The position numbers and the translations under genes are program-made. A stretch of DNA of 64,000 nucleotides. Origin: Odontesthes bonariensis. Its lineage: Eukaryota > Chordata > Actinopteri > Atheriniformes > Atherinopsidae. Below are positions 10,101-25,534 of the stretch, in pieces (position 1 is the first letter of the stretch; the number at the start of each line of letters is the position of its first letter). The stretch spans positions 18,758,248 through 18,822,247 of the forward strand of contig NC_134519.1 of assembly GCF_027942865.1 (NCBI RefSeq), read 5' to 3'. The notes under the pieces were generated by a model. It was not told the DNA's origin and searched no databases. It was given only the letters and a program-made list of their open reading frames with translations.

Positions 10101-13100
10101 CTTACTGCCACAAAAGTGAAATTAAGTTTGCGTTTGTCTAGTATCGACTGAGAACTTTGTTTTCGTTCACTCTTAACGGTACATTGTTATCTTTCTGTAC
10201 CCTAACATATGCTACCAACACATCAAAGGATTCCAACCCCTCGATGATGGCGAGGCAGCTGGGCTAAAACTTAGACTTGAAAAGCAGACGGGAGTCGGAT
10301 AACCTCGGTGACGGTCTGTTGCTAGGCAGTAACTATGCAGCAGTCTCTCAGTGTGTTTTCTGCCTTTTCCTTACAACTGCTTTTAAGCATCTCCTATCTC
10401 CCACTGTCTTTTCAGCCTGTCGTCCATTCCATATTTCTGATTTTTATTCTTCTCTTTCCCCCATATCTTTTGTGCATTCTGTTGCTACGTTCTGCAGAGC
10501 CTTTATTTTCTCCTTCTTCTTGTCCTCCCCCCGTCTACTTCCCTCCCTCCAGGCCTGTTCCCTTTCCCTTGAAACCTCCACCCACCACTTTATAGTTCAA
10601 CGAGTACAGAAATGTGCAGCTGTGGCTGAGAGCATCTTCATTTGAGCCTAAATGGCGTAGACAGATCATTGGTGGTCAGTCATTTGAGAGAGGTCAACAA
10701 ACTCAAGAATTTGACTGATTTTCTTTCGGTCCCTCATTGTTCCCTCATTTTCTGTCCGTTAAAAGATTCATATACATCTAACCCGACTCCAGACACACTT
10801 CTATTCATTACTCTCAAATGAGCAATACAATGGAAACAGACCAAGTGTCAGAAATGATGGGAGCAGAACTGACAGGCTGAATAGATTTGACTCAAGCTGG
10901 CATTGAATCCAAGTTTCAGAGACAGGATTTCTCTTTATATATTTATATTTTTCTGAAGTCTTTCAAGTTTTATATTTTAGACTGTATGGATGCCCTGTTG
11001 TGTTGTCCTGGAGACAGACATGGTTGACAGTACATGTTAATTGGCTGATGCTTCTAAACAAAGCTCATTAATGAAGCTTTGCAATAAAAATAAAAAAAAA
11101 GCACCGTGCTCCGCTAAACTGCTGACACATTTAGATATCTTGTAACTCTTGTGAGATGTTGGTGCACTATGTGTGACATGTGATTTGGGAATGCTGATGT
11201 TGCTGTTTTTACATGACTGGTCATCTGTGTGCTGCCACTAGCACATGTCCATTCTGCACAGTCGCCAAACGTCCAGACATGCAGTTCCAGTCTATGTGTA
11301 ATCACAGGCCAAGAGTTCCATATCAGTGTTTTTATAGATTTGTCTCAGTCTCAGAGGAGAGTAGCTTCTGTTTTTTGGGCAATCTCGTCTGTCCTGTGAT
11401 TACGCAACGGGAACTTGTTTTCTTCTGTCTTTTTTCTCTGGTGACATCGATACTGAAACCATGAATGAGTGGCATGTGTGGATCATGTGATGGCTGGGTG
11501 GCTCTGAGTAATCGTGGATCGTTCCATTCTCTACAGGTCACTCACTATGGCTAGAAGGTCATGAAAGGTTGGAGCTCCTCAGAGAGTTCAGTATACATGA
11601 TCTGTTTATGCATTTGTTTACAGTGAGAGGGTGTGGTTATGGGCTAGATTTGAAATCATGGTTGAGCAGCCTCACATGCACTCTGCACCTGCTGTGGCCA
11701 CAACGCCCCTATTTGCTCCTTAATGTTGCTCCTTTTGGTGAAAGTGAGATGGGAATCAAATGATGTCACAAAAATCCCCAATACACATCTGTTCCTCTCC
11801 AAAATTCATCTGGTTCTCTCTGAATAATCTGGCCAACGATGTCTATGGTAGTCCAAGCTGCAAGTTGAAGAATAATATTTTCAGTATTCAGTTTCCTTCT
11901 TTGAGAAATTCACCTTCACAACTCTGTTTGTGTCCAGCATTTCTCTACAGTCATTACTTGTGTCCATCATGAAGTCTTTTTGTCAAAACTTGTTTCACTA
12001 GTGCTGGAAAAATAAAGTGTGTGTGTGTGTGTGTGTGTCATGCAAAGACAGCCACCAACTACATCGTTAGCACTCTAGGAATAACTCATGTTGAGGGGTA
12101 CTGTGGGAAAAAGAGAACAAGTGCTCTGTCATGTACTATGTTGACACTGTCAAGGAGCAAAAATAAATAATACGATAGGCAAATGTTTACTGATGTCATC
12201 TCTTCCATGATTACTGGCATGAATAGTGCATGCTATCCCTGATGTTGATTTCCAAAGGCTAAATGCCACCAAACTTTAGGATGCGTGTCACTCTTTTGGA
12301 TGACATGATGAACTTTTTTAAGAAAATAGATATTTTTTTAAGAAAATATTGCTCTATGATAGATACAACTTAGAATGTTTGAGATATAAAAGCACTGTCC
12401 TCAAAAAAAATCTTTTAATATCCCACCTTTGCATGATTTAAACCAGCTTAATTTTCTTGTTTTTCTCAACAGTGGAGTCTGGTGTGTGACTCGGCATGGA
12501 AAGTCCACATTGCAAAGTTCTCTCTGTTGGTGGGATCAATCTTTGGCTACCTGGTGTTTGGCATACTTGCAGACTGGTAAGATTTTTGCACCAACCATTA
12601 CAGACAGATCATTAGGACATGTTTTCTACATTACAAGTCATTTTCATTTTCATGTTACTCTGTAGGTTTGGCCGACACCCAGTCCTGATCATATCGGTGC
12701 TGTTCATGCTGGTGTTTGGTCTGACTGTAGCTTTCTCCGTCAACGTCCCCATGTTCAGTACCTTGCGTTTCTTTGAGGGCTTCTGCCTGGCAGGGATCAC
12801 CTTATCTCTCTACGTCCTCAGTAAGTAACTCAGTCGCTCAACTAAATGCACCAAAGGAGGTTTGGTTGAAAAAGTTCCCTCTCAGTTACGGCTAGTTTTA
12901 GTTCTTTGGTTGCCTTTTTGTGGCAGCTTTTGCCTGTAACTATGCTAATTATTTAGCTGTGAGTTGGTTAAAAGTCCCAGCTTTTAGCTGACTTATGTTA
13001 ACCCAAGATTGTACATAAAAGATGGAGAAAGCTACCACGAAGGCATCTACTGGTTTGTGAACCACTATTTTTATTTTTATTTTCAAGCCTTGTGTAGCTG

Positions 13101-16100
13101 TTGCCATCTCGCTTTTAAATACAGAAGTTAGCCCAGGCTAATACATTTTCACATATGACTATAATATTAATTAGGCTGATCATTGCCTTGCCTTTACCAT
13201 CACACTCACTCCTAGGGACAATTTAGAGTCGCCAATTAACCTGACATACATGTTTTGGGGCGGTGGGAGTTGGCCGGACTACCAGGAGAGAATCCATGCA
13301 TATACGGGGAGAACATGCAAACTCCACACAGAAAGGCCCCCAGCCGGGATTTGAGCAAGGAACCCTCTTGTTTTGAGGTGATGATGCTAACCACCACACC
13401 TTTGTGCATCCCTTTACCTAATTATATAAAATTATATTACGTTAAAGTCTGGTTAGATAAACAACCAGAGAATGATAAACTAGGAAACAAAATGGCCTTG
13501 ATTACATCATTTGGGTGCATAAATTAGTCATTTGTGGACTTCATATTGGCTCCATATTATTTTGCCTAATGATAATCTAGAGTGTGTCCTCTGTGATCTT
13601 TGCTGACGAACTTGGCCTTTTATAAAAAAAAAAAAAAATTGACATTTCGCCTAAGGCACTCAAGGTACGAATTTAACTCTATACCAACGCAGTACAAAAA
13701 TAGAAAAATAGAAATAAATATAGAAAACAAAGACCTGTTCCATCGAAGGAAGATATGATGGAAAATTGCTCACTTTTCCTGCTTGTTTTTTCCCCTGTTG
13801 GTCAAACTGGTTTGTTTGGCTCCTTTTCTTGGAAGTAGGAGCAGCTCATGTTGTACTTTTGAGTTCAATGTTTTTTGTATGGATGAGTGCTTGTATTATC
13901 TCTGTATAATATTGATAACACGTATTGTTACACAGTGATGAAATTCTAATCTAAACATTTAAATTTTGATTGAAAAACTGATTATACTACACTAAACGTG
14001 TTGCTGCACTGTATCTTGCATACCTGAAAATATGGGTATGTATACATTTTCTTTTAAATAATTATTTCAATATTAATCATGCCCATACTGTCGTCTCTTA
14101 ATACCTTATGCTCTCCCACTGAACCCGATGGAGCGAACCAAAAAGCTATTCAACTTTCATTTTTGTCTCCAGTTGAAGGAAGCATTCAGCTTCAAGAGGA
14201 GTAATTGTGTTGCAGTGACCTCTGAACACTTATTAAGCTTGAATGTCTGTGTTGGGATATATTGTCATTACTGCAGAACTACCAGTCAGCTTACGCTTTA
14301 ATTGAACTCTTTTATTTTCATTTAGGTGCAGCAGCACGTGTCTCTTACTGAAATGTTAATCTGCATTAGTGCTATCAATAATCCGACAATAATATCTATG
14401 ACCGAAGGAGATGGCGTGGGAGTGATAACTTGAAGTGGTAACCCCGTCACTGCAAAAAGAGTGTGTGGGAGGATTAAGCCTCTGTTTATGTGACCTTCTC
14501 TCTGACAGAAAAGGTTTGAATGATATGTTCGACGCACTGTTGGGCTATAATGTGAGGGAAGGGACTTGCTCACTGCACCCTGATCATTTCCATTGCAGTT
14601 GAGGAACATTCTGGTCTCGGCTATGGATTCTTAAAAGCCTTTGTAGCCCCAGCAACTATTGTTTGAAGAGGGAGATTGGTGAAGGGAGGAAGGGAGGGAG
14701 CAAGGACAATATGATGAAGCAAGGGCCCCCAGTGTCCTTGTCCTTCTAATTTACTCCTCACTGTACACCTTGAAAAGCTTTACCACTCCCCTAAAATAGA
14801 AAGACTGTTCACGACTGCTCTCTGGACAAAAGAGCGAGGGTGCAACAGACGGAGGTAAATGGGTGGAATTTAACTGTATGGCTTGGCGTTCTATCAAATT
14901 TAACTTGACATCTGCATCCATTGTTTTCACATTGGACCAGAGTTTATGGTTGAATGAATCGGTGGCGCTCACCATGGTGCTTGGAACCCAGGAGATGACG
15001 GGGTTTTGTAGAGTCGCCACATTTCTACCAGCTTGAACAGCTTGACAATTTTTGACAAAATCTAGTCAAATGTAGTAACCCTTAGATTGTGAGAGTAGGA
15101 CAAAAATAAAAGATACATCAGCAGTCTATTGAGTTTTGAAGGCTTAATATTGTACACTTCAGACTTGTTCCAAAATGTCTTAGTTCATACATCTGAATAG
15201 GTTTATCTTGACATACAGAAATGTGCCCATTCAAGGCATCGCCAATTGTACAATACATGTCAATTTTTTTCAACACGTTACCATATAAAGGAGATAGGAA
15301 TACAATAAAGATAGACGTGTATGACAACAGCATCTGACTATTCCAGTGAATAGAAAGGGAATACTTTTTCCTTCAAATGATTTGTAGCAGGACTACATTC
15401 CAAACTCCAAACTTTGTGTCTTAGTATGTAAATAGCTGTCCGTCAGGGTGAAAATGGTTTCCATTCATATTCCATCAGTCTTATTTCTTTCACTTATCTT
15501 TAAGTTCTTTTGTGTTGTTCCACCATCTCTCCTCTTCCCTAACTTTATTGTTATTATTATTATTATTATGTTTTTTACAATTGGCACTCATTTATATTGT
15601 CTGCATTCTACGAAGCTACATTGTGCTGACTGGAAAGCAAATGTAATGGTCACAAATTTTCTGTAGTTTTAGAAAACTATACTGTAACTTTAGTGTGTTC
15701 CAACTTCCACTTGAAAACCCAGAATTTGTTAGGCCTGCTTAAAGCACCATCATCATGACTCCGCAGCCTGGTTAGATAACCCTTGTTGATCCCTTTACAT
15801 CAACAGTAATGAGGTATTTTTACTGTTTCTTGCTGCAAATGATAATTATAAACCAGAAAAGTTCCTCTTTTGTAAGTAAAAAGGAACAGTGATACATGTT
15901 TCCTCCTTGCTGTTGTCACAGTGTTTCCCATTTCAGGCATTATATATTCATAAAATAATAATAAAACTAATTTCCCCACATAAGCCGCTTCATTGCTTTT
16001 GGCTAAACAGCTTATGACTCTTCATAAGTTATAACTCTGTCCATGTGCCACTGCATTGGATCTCCCCCCCCAGAGCTGCATCACAGCACACTCAAAGTAA

Positions 16101-19100
16101 GCTGGCTTTGTTGGTTAGGTGCATATTTGAGGTTTTGTGTTGGCATATAGTCACCCTTATTTCCATCCATGTGTGGCCTCTTGTCACATGATATTTGCCC
16201 TGTAGCCTCTTTGTATTGACAAAACTGCACTTGAGCTTCTCCTAGAACACAGAAACGCAGACATTTAACAACACCTTTCTGGAAAGAGTCCTTGTGTTAT
16301 GACATTTTACTGCATTGACGTGAAAGTGGGCCACATGTGAAGAGTTCAGGAGAGGCTTTTTCATATTTCATATTCATTGCAGTCTTGACGCTCATTCTGT
16401 CATATGACATGTGATGCTATAAACCACATGACCTTCTTTTGTGGCTTGCTTTGTTTGCCACTGCTTACAGTAGAAAGCCAGAGCCAAATCCCAGCTTCAG
16501 CTGTGTTTGCGCCCGAGACATTATACTAATCTCCTCTTTCTTATCAATCCGTGTTCAATTAACTCTTATTACAGGCATTCGGAAGGCTGGGCACTATTGT
16601 TTCAACATTATTTCAACCCAGAAAGTAACAATATAATGGTGGCAATCTTTCTTATTGTTTTGAATGGCAGTTTTAGTCTAAAGTTTGGTGATTTACAAGG
16701 TAGGAGGCAGCACTTTCCTGAACACCTGTACATCATGTATTTTAGTCCTGAAGGCATCAATCACGAAATCCACTGAATCTTCAGGATATGGGTGAGTCTC
16801 CTTTAAGGTTTTGGAGCAATTTGGTGGAACTGCTATATCCGCTCCCCCAGAATGACCGGTCAAAGGCAAGCCTCACTATGCAAGACTCAAGTGACTGATG
16901 TGGTGTGACATCTCACTGCTCCTGATGCTAACTGCCACTCAGAGAGACAGAAAAAATTAGAGTTTATGGCTGGGTAGTTCCAGACAAGGAGAGAATGTGA
17001 ACTGTCAACATATAAGTAAAAAGAGAAAAAGTAAGATATTTGTTGGGTAAGATTGCTTAACTAATAGGCAAAATACCAACACAACAAGGAGAGATCAGGT
17101 GTTTCTGTATATTAGCAGTTAGCCCTGTTGTGTTTACACCATGAACATGCCTGTATAACTGATATAGAGTATGTTGGCTCCCAAGTATAGCAGCAGAATA
17201 GCAAAGCCGATAGCTATAGAAAGTCATATGATGCGTTTCTATTTATACCTTAGTGCCCCATCATTGTAGGCTAGGCTTTTTAGCATCACAGCACAGGCTA
17301 TAGTGTCTGTAGTTCAGCATCGTGGGGGTGCCCACTAATGCATTTCAACAGTAAACACCCATCACCTCTCTAACCCCTGGCCCAAAGCCCCCCCCCCAAA
17401 CAAACACACACACACACAACGCTTCAGCCAGCTGAGTCATGCTAGCTGGCTGCACGAGGTGTTTGTATGAGAAATTTGTGATCAGCTCGAGACACAGTGA
17501 TTGTGTTCACTGCGGGTGGCAGATGTCCAGATCCCCTGTGATTGTGTGAAAGGGTTGTGGGTTAAAGAGTAGTTTATCTGTTTGGCCTAATCTTTTACAC
17601 CCTACAGCCAAAATGTCCCGGTTTAAATGGTTAGTTATTAAAAGACAGGCTGTTTTTTTGACTGTGATACAGTGATAAGGCAAATTTCTCTGAATTAATT
17701 TGAAGTGGAGTTTTCTGTGTTTGAATCAGAGGTGGCATGCCTCTACATGTCCTGGGCGTGTGTGTTACAGAGGCCTCATGAAATGAGATGCATAGAGGAA
17801 GAGAAAACGCAGGTAGATTAAGAATCAAGACTGACAAACCACATGGTTGCGTCAGAGTGGCTGTATGACTTTTCTGTCTGCAGCATTTGACAAAAATGGC
17901 CAGGACTGCTCTGGATCATTGCATCCAGAGCACAAAAAAAAAAAAAATCTCATAATCAGACGCTTTGGTGTATCAACTAGCTGTTGGGGGACAGGCCTCC
18001 TCAGGGTGCCCTTGTGGGAGGTTCAGTGAGCAGAAGTGATGGTATATAAGATGTAATAAAACATGTATCCAAAGGAGATTGTGTATAATAGCCTAAATGT
18101 GTGCAACTTTGTCAAAAAGATACTGTTGTTTAGGGTGATTTTCTTTTTATGTGTTTTCTTAATTTATATGAAATAGCTAAATATGGCTGTATTTGTCTAA
18201 TTGTGTATGTATATGGAATCCAGTAACATAATCATGATCCCATAGGCATCTAGGAAATGAAGTAGGCAAATTAACTAAAGCGATGTGAGAGAACGTCCTT
18301 GAGGATTAGAATTTCTCAAAATCAAGGATTAGGATATCTGAACATAATAGTGTAAGAAATGGAGATGAGAGATCCTCTATTGCCAGACAGGCTATATTTT
18401 GTCTGAACACAGAGCTGCAGGAGGCTGTTGGCTAATTGCACAAATGAAATTGAAGTGAGAGACTGTATAGTTTGTTTTTATCGGGGAAAGCTATGGGCAG
18501 GGCACGAGTTATAGCTTAAATTAAACAGTAAGTATTTGGTAGAATATTGTTGCCAAACTGGATTTCTATGATAAAGCTTTATAGGATATCCATTGTGCTG
18601 TTTTTCTTGTGCTGAGTGTTTGAGATCCCAATAAAGTAATCAGATGTCTGAACAGAAGACGGGCCTCACTAGGTTACACAAGAACAAACGCAATGCTGCA
18701 AGATTACAGTAATTAACTAGTTTCCAACATAGATGGATGTGGAAAAACCTCACCTTTTAGTACGCACCGCAAACTTCCAACAATGAACTGAAATGAGCTG
18801 TGGTTTGGTACTGAGTCCGAGCTAAAATTCCCTATTCATATTGTCCCTAGTGGCCGCCGTTTTGTCTAGTTAATATTTCCAGATAATGTCTGTGTAGTTG
18901 GGTTCCCAGGATGGAATAGATTAGGTAAGGGAGGGTAGATGAAAGAGAAAGGAATGGTAGATGGCCCATGTTAGCAAGTGTGGCTACTTCTTTGTATATA
19001 TGTGTCTACATATTGCTGTCGACACGCCTAGAGACTCATGTTGTTTGGATAGTGTTTGCTGTTCCTCCTTTTGTGCAAATACTTTGCGTGTGGATAGATT

Positions 19101-22100
19101 ATTTACAGAGGTGTGGATGAAAAACTACATTTTACGAGAGAGTCGGGAAAGGAAAGCACATATCCATTAGCAGAGTAAAGTCACAGTTGAAGCGCTTGTA
19201 AGTTGTGATTTAGCTGCTTTTTATACTAGTGTGCTAATTATTAGCCTTAGTTTAGCAAGGTGTATGTGTATGATGATGTATGTTGGCAGTTTTGTTCTCT
19301 TGCAATGGTTCAGAATGAATTTGAAGCATCTCATGGGATACACGTCATCTGTTGTATATTTATGGAGCATAAATGAACCACCAAAAGAATTTTTATAATT
19401 CTAATGAAAAATACTGAGGCAGAAGTAAAAGAAATTCCTAAAAGCAAAACGAGTCAATGGTCTGCTGTATACAGCACATATCGGTATCATAGACACTGTG
19501 ATTTTACTCTATATAAAGCATGTCACTGTAAAATAACTTCTGTACAGTTAATTTTATGCAGTTTTCACAGAGTAAGCCCAAAAACTTTGTCTAGCTCTTG
19601 GAAAATAGAGCACATTAAAAAAGGTTAATGCATTTTCACTATTGTAGAACTCTCACTCAATGTGCAAATCAAAAAACAAAATGTTTGGTAGTTTGTTATA
19701 CATTTACATTGAGTTTTTTTTTTATTTTCTTTCTTTTTTTTTGTATTGTCAAGTATGTACCCCAGCTGTCTGTGTATATTACCTTCCTTCTCACAGTGGA
19801 GCTATGCTCCTCTATTCAGACAGGATGATGGGTCATGCACACTTCCCGCTGCAGCTCTGTGCTGTGTTTTGTCAGGTTAGCCAGGCCAGGACGGCCTTTT
19901 CTTCCTCACTGTTAGCTGTAATGAGGTACTTTCTCTCAGTAGTGCCCTCCACTTACCTCAGGCATTAATCTCTCTGCACACAGATGAGGCTCTAGGAGCA
20001 GTGCAGAAAAATAGGAGCTCTGTATAGTTATCTGCTTAGATGGTTCCTGTGTGTGAATGTTACATACTTGTTTATTGGAGCAGTCTGACAGACAGGCTTT
20101 GTGGGTATGGTGTGTATGCTGATGGATGTCACTGAATCTGGCCTTACCCAAGTTAATTTAATTCTGATAAAACTTTTGATTTACTCTGTGTGTTATGACT
20201 GACTGTAATGAATGAAGACAGGAGCACAACATCTATATAGGCAGGATGGGAGGTGGACTGCAGGTCGTGTAGAAAACACAATGGCAAGCCAAGTATTTTC
20301 CATGAGACATAGGTTGAACCGTCATTCTTCCCCACAATCCGCTCCAGCTGTCTGCTCATAAGTGGGTTAAGGTGCACACTGTCTTTTTTTTTTTTTTTCA
20401 CTCTGAGCAGGGTTAAAGTTCCCTTTAGTGCAGAGCATGCTTATTTTTTTTTTTTTGTTGCTCAGCAAACTTCCTCTGTCTAAAAGTTACTTTACACGTG
20501 TTCGATTAGAAGGTTTCTACATTTGGGATTTTTAGGAGACCTCTTCATTTTTAAAAGAAGACTGTGTGTGTGTATTTGGGCCAGAGGGCTTTTTAAAAAA
20601 ACAATTTTAATTTAATTTTTTTAACCCTTCTGTTATGCGAATCATATTGCATGACATAACCTCAAGGTATATCACACTACAAATTCTGAGTAAAGTCCAG
20701 TGATAAAGTAAATCAGCTTAGACATTCTTGCACTTTCTTCTGATGTGTTAATAAAAAAGAATACTATTTCAGTTCTTCTTCTGTCTGATCATGGTGTTTG
20801 TTTCTTTGGTCAACCCAATTGTCAGCTCAGCTGATGATCAGTCACTCTATGCCCAGAGAGCATTTTCCTGAGACCTTGTTATGTGCTGATCTTTCTGTGT
20901 AGGAGGAAGGTTAAGCAAGTGGCGGACTGCTGGGAGTTGGGGTTTACAAACGCACTCGCACTTAAACATTATCAAGAGAAAATACTCCACTGGTGGGGCT
21001 TTACTGATTGATTGCTGAGAGTTTTTGCATGCATAGATCAAAGGAAAGTGCTTGTGGCTAGTTGGTGATAGTTGGCATTCTGTGCAACTTCAGATAAGAG
21101 ACTAATCAATGAGCATTGCCTGAATTTAAGTCAGTAGCCACTTCTTGGTGCTCGCAAGAAGGCAGAGTGGAGGATACCTCAGGATGTTTGTGTGCTAACG
21201 CAGCCACCGTGTATTTGAAAAAGATATGAGAAAAAATGCTCCAAAGTGCACTTTGAACTTAGTTATTTGCCAGATTAACTGTTAATAAACTTCAGTTTGT
21301 GCCTGCATATTTCTACTTAGAATATTAAATGGCAACCGCCAGTAGGGTACCTTTGATGCTAAAACTCTAAAACAAATGCCAATAAGTAGAGAAGACCATT
21401 TTATCATGCCTTTAATTGATCTAACAAGGGCCTTTGACCTTGTCAGCATAAGTGTTTTCATGCTCCATCAGTGCATTGGCTTTCTGCCAGGCCCTCTCAG
21501 GTGATTATGTTCGACTGGAATATGAAGGAGGCCTTAAGAGCAATTATTCTGGGACATTCCTGATATACTGTGACTGAAACAGGACTGTGCAGTCACCCTA
21601 ACGCTATTTGATTTCTTCTCCTATGTAATCATTATACTCCACAGAGGTTTCAGGTTTTTTTTTTTTATTTTTTTTTTATTTCAAAAACTGTTCAGTCTGC
21701 AGTAATGCCAACCAAAGACTAAGGTTTACTGGACACCAAACAAGGAAATGCTGTCAGCTGATGGTGCAGCTCTGGAAGAAGCAGTCCAAAACCTCATTAG
21801 CTGAATACAGCCACACATGCCTGAATACATCTGTGTAAGGTTTCAGCAGTTGTGTTGGAAATGCAGTGGCACAGCTGCCCAGTAAGGCTGGGATGAACCC
21901 CAGGCAGACCACCCAAATAATGAAAGCGGTCTCTGAGAGCTTGCAGTACAATGTGTGATTGTATAGAAAAGCATTTTCCATGCGGTGCAAAGAGGGTCCC
22001 TGCTTTAATTAATGTGAGTCACATGCTGTGACCTTCATATGCACCAGATCACACATCTTCGTTCAGTTAACACCAATGCGAGTACTGTATTAATGCATCA

Positions 22101-25100
22101 GTGTCCTTGAAGATCCAAACTGAGAAAGGTTGTGGTCCAGCAAATTCCCCTCTCTATGATGAAAGATGTATCACCTCACCTTTGAGCAGGCCATTCAGAA
22201 CAGCACCACTTCCAAAAGGAATTCAGTTATGAACAACTGTTCTCTTGCAGTTTGCAGATGAACGTGTAATGCAGGTCTGTTCTGAATTGGTAACGTCTGC
22301 GTGTCATAAGGAAAGTACCCCTGATCCAGCCTCACATTGTGTTCTTATTGGATCATTTCTGCATGGGACTTAGTGATATTTTGTTTTGCTCTGCTGTGAC
22401 TAATCAGTAGTGAGGGATTTATCTGTTTAGCATATACCAGTAGTTATCTTTTTTTACTGTAAGCAAAGAAATATGCTGATTTCAGCTGGGAGTCAGCTGT
22501 ACGGCTGTGTTGATCACATTAATGTAGGAGCCATGTAGGAAAATCCACTTTATTTTAGCTTTATTTAATTCTTCACAAGGCGGAGTCACCTCCTTCTGAA
22601 AGAGCAGACACCAGACTTATTTAACTGCTGACTGAATCGGGTAGGTGGTTTCAGCGCAATGGTACAGTTTACCCTGAAGCATCGCAAATCCCAGTAATAG
22701 AGATGAATGACATGAGAAGAAAAGGGACATAGTTTAAGGATAGGCTGAGTCTTGATTGTAAGGCTAATGTAACTGCCATAAAAAAAATAAATCATAACTA
22801 TGCCATAAATATTCTTTCAAAATAGAAAATTGCCACCTTATCATAATCATTATGCTTTGCACATCTAGCGAGCAGGATTAGGAAGAGAACCCATGGCATG
22901 GGACCATGAACCCATGGTCATCGGCCTTTTGGGTACAAGGAGTGGCTGCACTTATTGCCTTAAGTGGTAAACCAACCTCTTTTATGGGTAAAATAATGTG
23001 CTTCCTTGAGTCTGCTTTGTACTTGACAGAAGTCTAGCAGCTACTGCGGCTTGCACCAGAGTATGGCTCTTATTCCTGTATTGCCAAAGTCAGCAAACCA
23101 GTCAAAGCTTCTTTGGGGATTATCATCTTTGCTAATCGGCTATTGGCCTGATCATGGATGATGTCATTTTTACTTTCAATGTCATCAGCATTTCTTCAAA
23201 TGTATATTAATACGTCTGTTTTTATCAGCTTGTATGTCCCATGTATTTTCTTTTTTCACGCCACGCATTCTTGATCAGCAGCTTTTGAAAAGCTGTTGAT
23301 TGTTGTGTCACATTAGTTATTTGTAGATTTATGTCAGTGGGACAGAGGGTGCCACAGAGCATTGGGAGGGTTATGTCGTGGTTTGTTAGAGGATTAGGGT
23401 CACTAGGAGTAAGGAGCTCAGGCCTCCTTTTCACAGCCTCTGGTTGCCATGCAGTAGTTCAACCTAGTTCAGTTATATATACAGGCAGGTGCAATGCAAC
23501 AAACGCATATGAACCATGCCAGCAAAACGACCCCTACTGCATCACAGAGTCTTATATTTTACTGTGGGCCAGAAGTTGCGTTTTTTTGCTTTAATTTGTC
23601 TCCTGCCATAGTATACTAACCGTCTGTGTTTTGGCGCATATAAGCATTTTTTTCCAGAGCTCACCACAAGATGAACTGTTCACAATGCAGCGACCTGTTC
23701 TGTGCACATGACGTCTTATACAAAACCAAAGAATTCAAATCCCATGCAGTTCCACAACCAGTGAACCGGCTCTTTTATCCCAGCAGCACACAGAGAGGGA
23801 GCCTTGAGGTTAGTTAGTTCAAACTCAGCGGGTCTTGCACCCATCGCCCCGCTCTCCGCTCATTGGCTTTGTCATTCCAGCTGCGATAGTGTCTGTGAAC
23901 AGAGAGTGTTATTCATGTCCTCAGAGGGGGGCAAGTCCTAATTGAAATTCCAGTCTTTTCCATTGGAATGAAGCGGGACCGCCAACACCCACTATATTAT
24001 GCTGTTCCTGTCACCTTGAAAGGCCCATCTGAAACTGTCTCTGGGCAGCAGAGGAGACCCATTATAATAAAATAGAGATATATCACAAAAAGGGATGAAT
24101 GAAGCAGGACTAAAGATTTATCGAGAATAGCAGCATTACAGTAGTGTTCATTTTCTGTGGTTTCATGGGAACCTATCCTCTGTACTGCAGTAACTAAAGG
24201 CCTGGACTGTCTGGGGTTACTGGCTGCCAATGTGCATGCTAATGACTGGGTGAATGAATCAGTGCCATTCTGATAGCAGAGAAATGAGTACAAGGAACCT
24301 CTTCTAGTTAGTTCACCCTCACAGTAGCTTACTGTTGTTATCTGTCTGTTGTCATCTGTCTATGAACAACAACTGTGCATGGTGATTAATTCAGGGTTTA
24401 TTTTGAAAATATTGCAGAACCAATTTAAATCAAATGTACTAAATCTTTATCTATATTAACATAAAAAAAAGGGATATTTTTACATTTAACAATCTAGGAT
24501 GAGGAATGATTCAGTTTTAATTTAAGCTTTTGGTGTATTTCGTATTCATTTTTAGATGATTAAGTGACTTAATTTCTAGTTTAGTAACTAAGTGTAACTC
24601 ATGTAAAGTTTATGCCAAGTCTTAAAAGTGGCACTGTATAAAATACACTGGTATTCATCTTTTTTGGGGTCAGAAATGCATACACACCTCTCACTGAGGA
24701 TGGGATCATCGTCAGATCTGTGTTTTGGCTTGTTTGCCGAACCTTCTTGGGTGTGTCCTGTTTTAGTGGTTGAATCATCGGCTCTGTTCTCGCTGTGTTA
24801 ACATGAAGAATGTTCAGCTGCTGAACTAAGTTTGTTTCTTGTATGCTTGAACATTCATCACTGTTTTTGTCTGTTAGGAAATAGGAAACAGCTGATTTGG
24901 CAAACTTTGCTGTTTTCACATTGATATCATTTGAACAATCCTTGTCAAACTGAAGTATGTTGTATCGGCTGTCTTCTTGTGCCATCATGCCCTCCCCCCT
25001 TTGTAACTTTGTCCCCAGCAAATTAACAGTAACAAATGGAGATTTTTTTTTCTTTGTTTGTTGGTTTGTTTGTTTTGTCTTTCCCTCACCTTTTTTGTTC

Positions 25101-25503
25101 TCTCTGACAGGAATTGAGCTGTGCCTGCCAGGGTGGCGATTTTCCATGACCATGGTGGCCAGTTTTGTGGTTTTGGGTGGTCAGCTCCTCATGCCCGGTG
25201 TGGCGTACCTTTGTCGCGACTGGCAGGTACTTCAGGTTGTCACCATCTGTCCCCTGCTGCTTATGCTGTCCTACATTTGGTAAGGAAAAACCTTAGCAAC
25301 GTGCATACAATTTGGTACCGAGCCGTGTTTTTCTTACCCTGTTTGAGTTTTAAGCGTTTTTAGGAGGTTTAGAATCTACACAAGTATTTTGAACAGATGT
25401 GGAGCCATCGGCAATGAAATGAAGTGTGGACATTTTCCAGCTGTGAATTTCTAGCTAAATTAAATATCTTTTTGGTAACTCATTTGTACTGCCCTCTATC
25501 TAA

Positions 25504-25534
<31 letters not shown>

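Noticed and set aside
10277-10645. 122-codon plus-strand frame in slc22a23 intron 1
   Set aside because: Pyrimidine-rich low-complexity stretch; Leu/Ser/Pro-rich translation without a domain and with no splice logic.
24599-25153. 184-codon minus-strand open frame in slc22a23 intron 3
   Set aside because: It overlaps exon 4 in antisense, is Lys/Thr/Gln-rich from local composition, has no recognised domain and no matching splice context.
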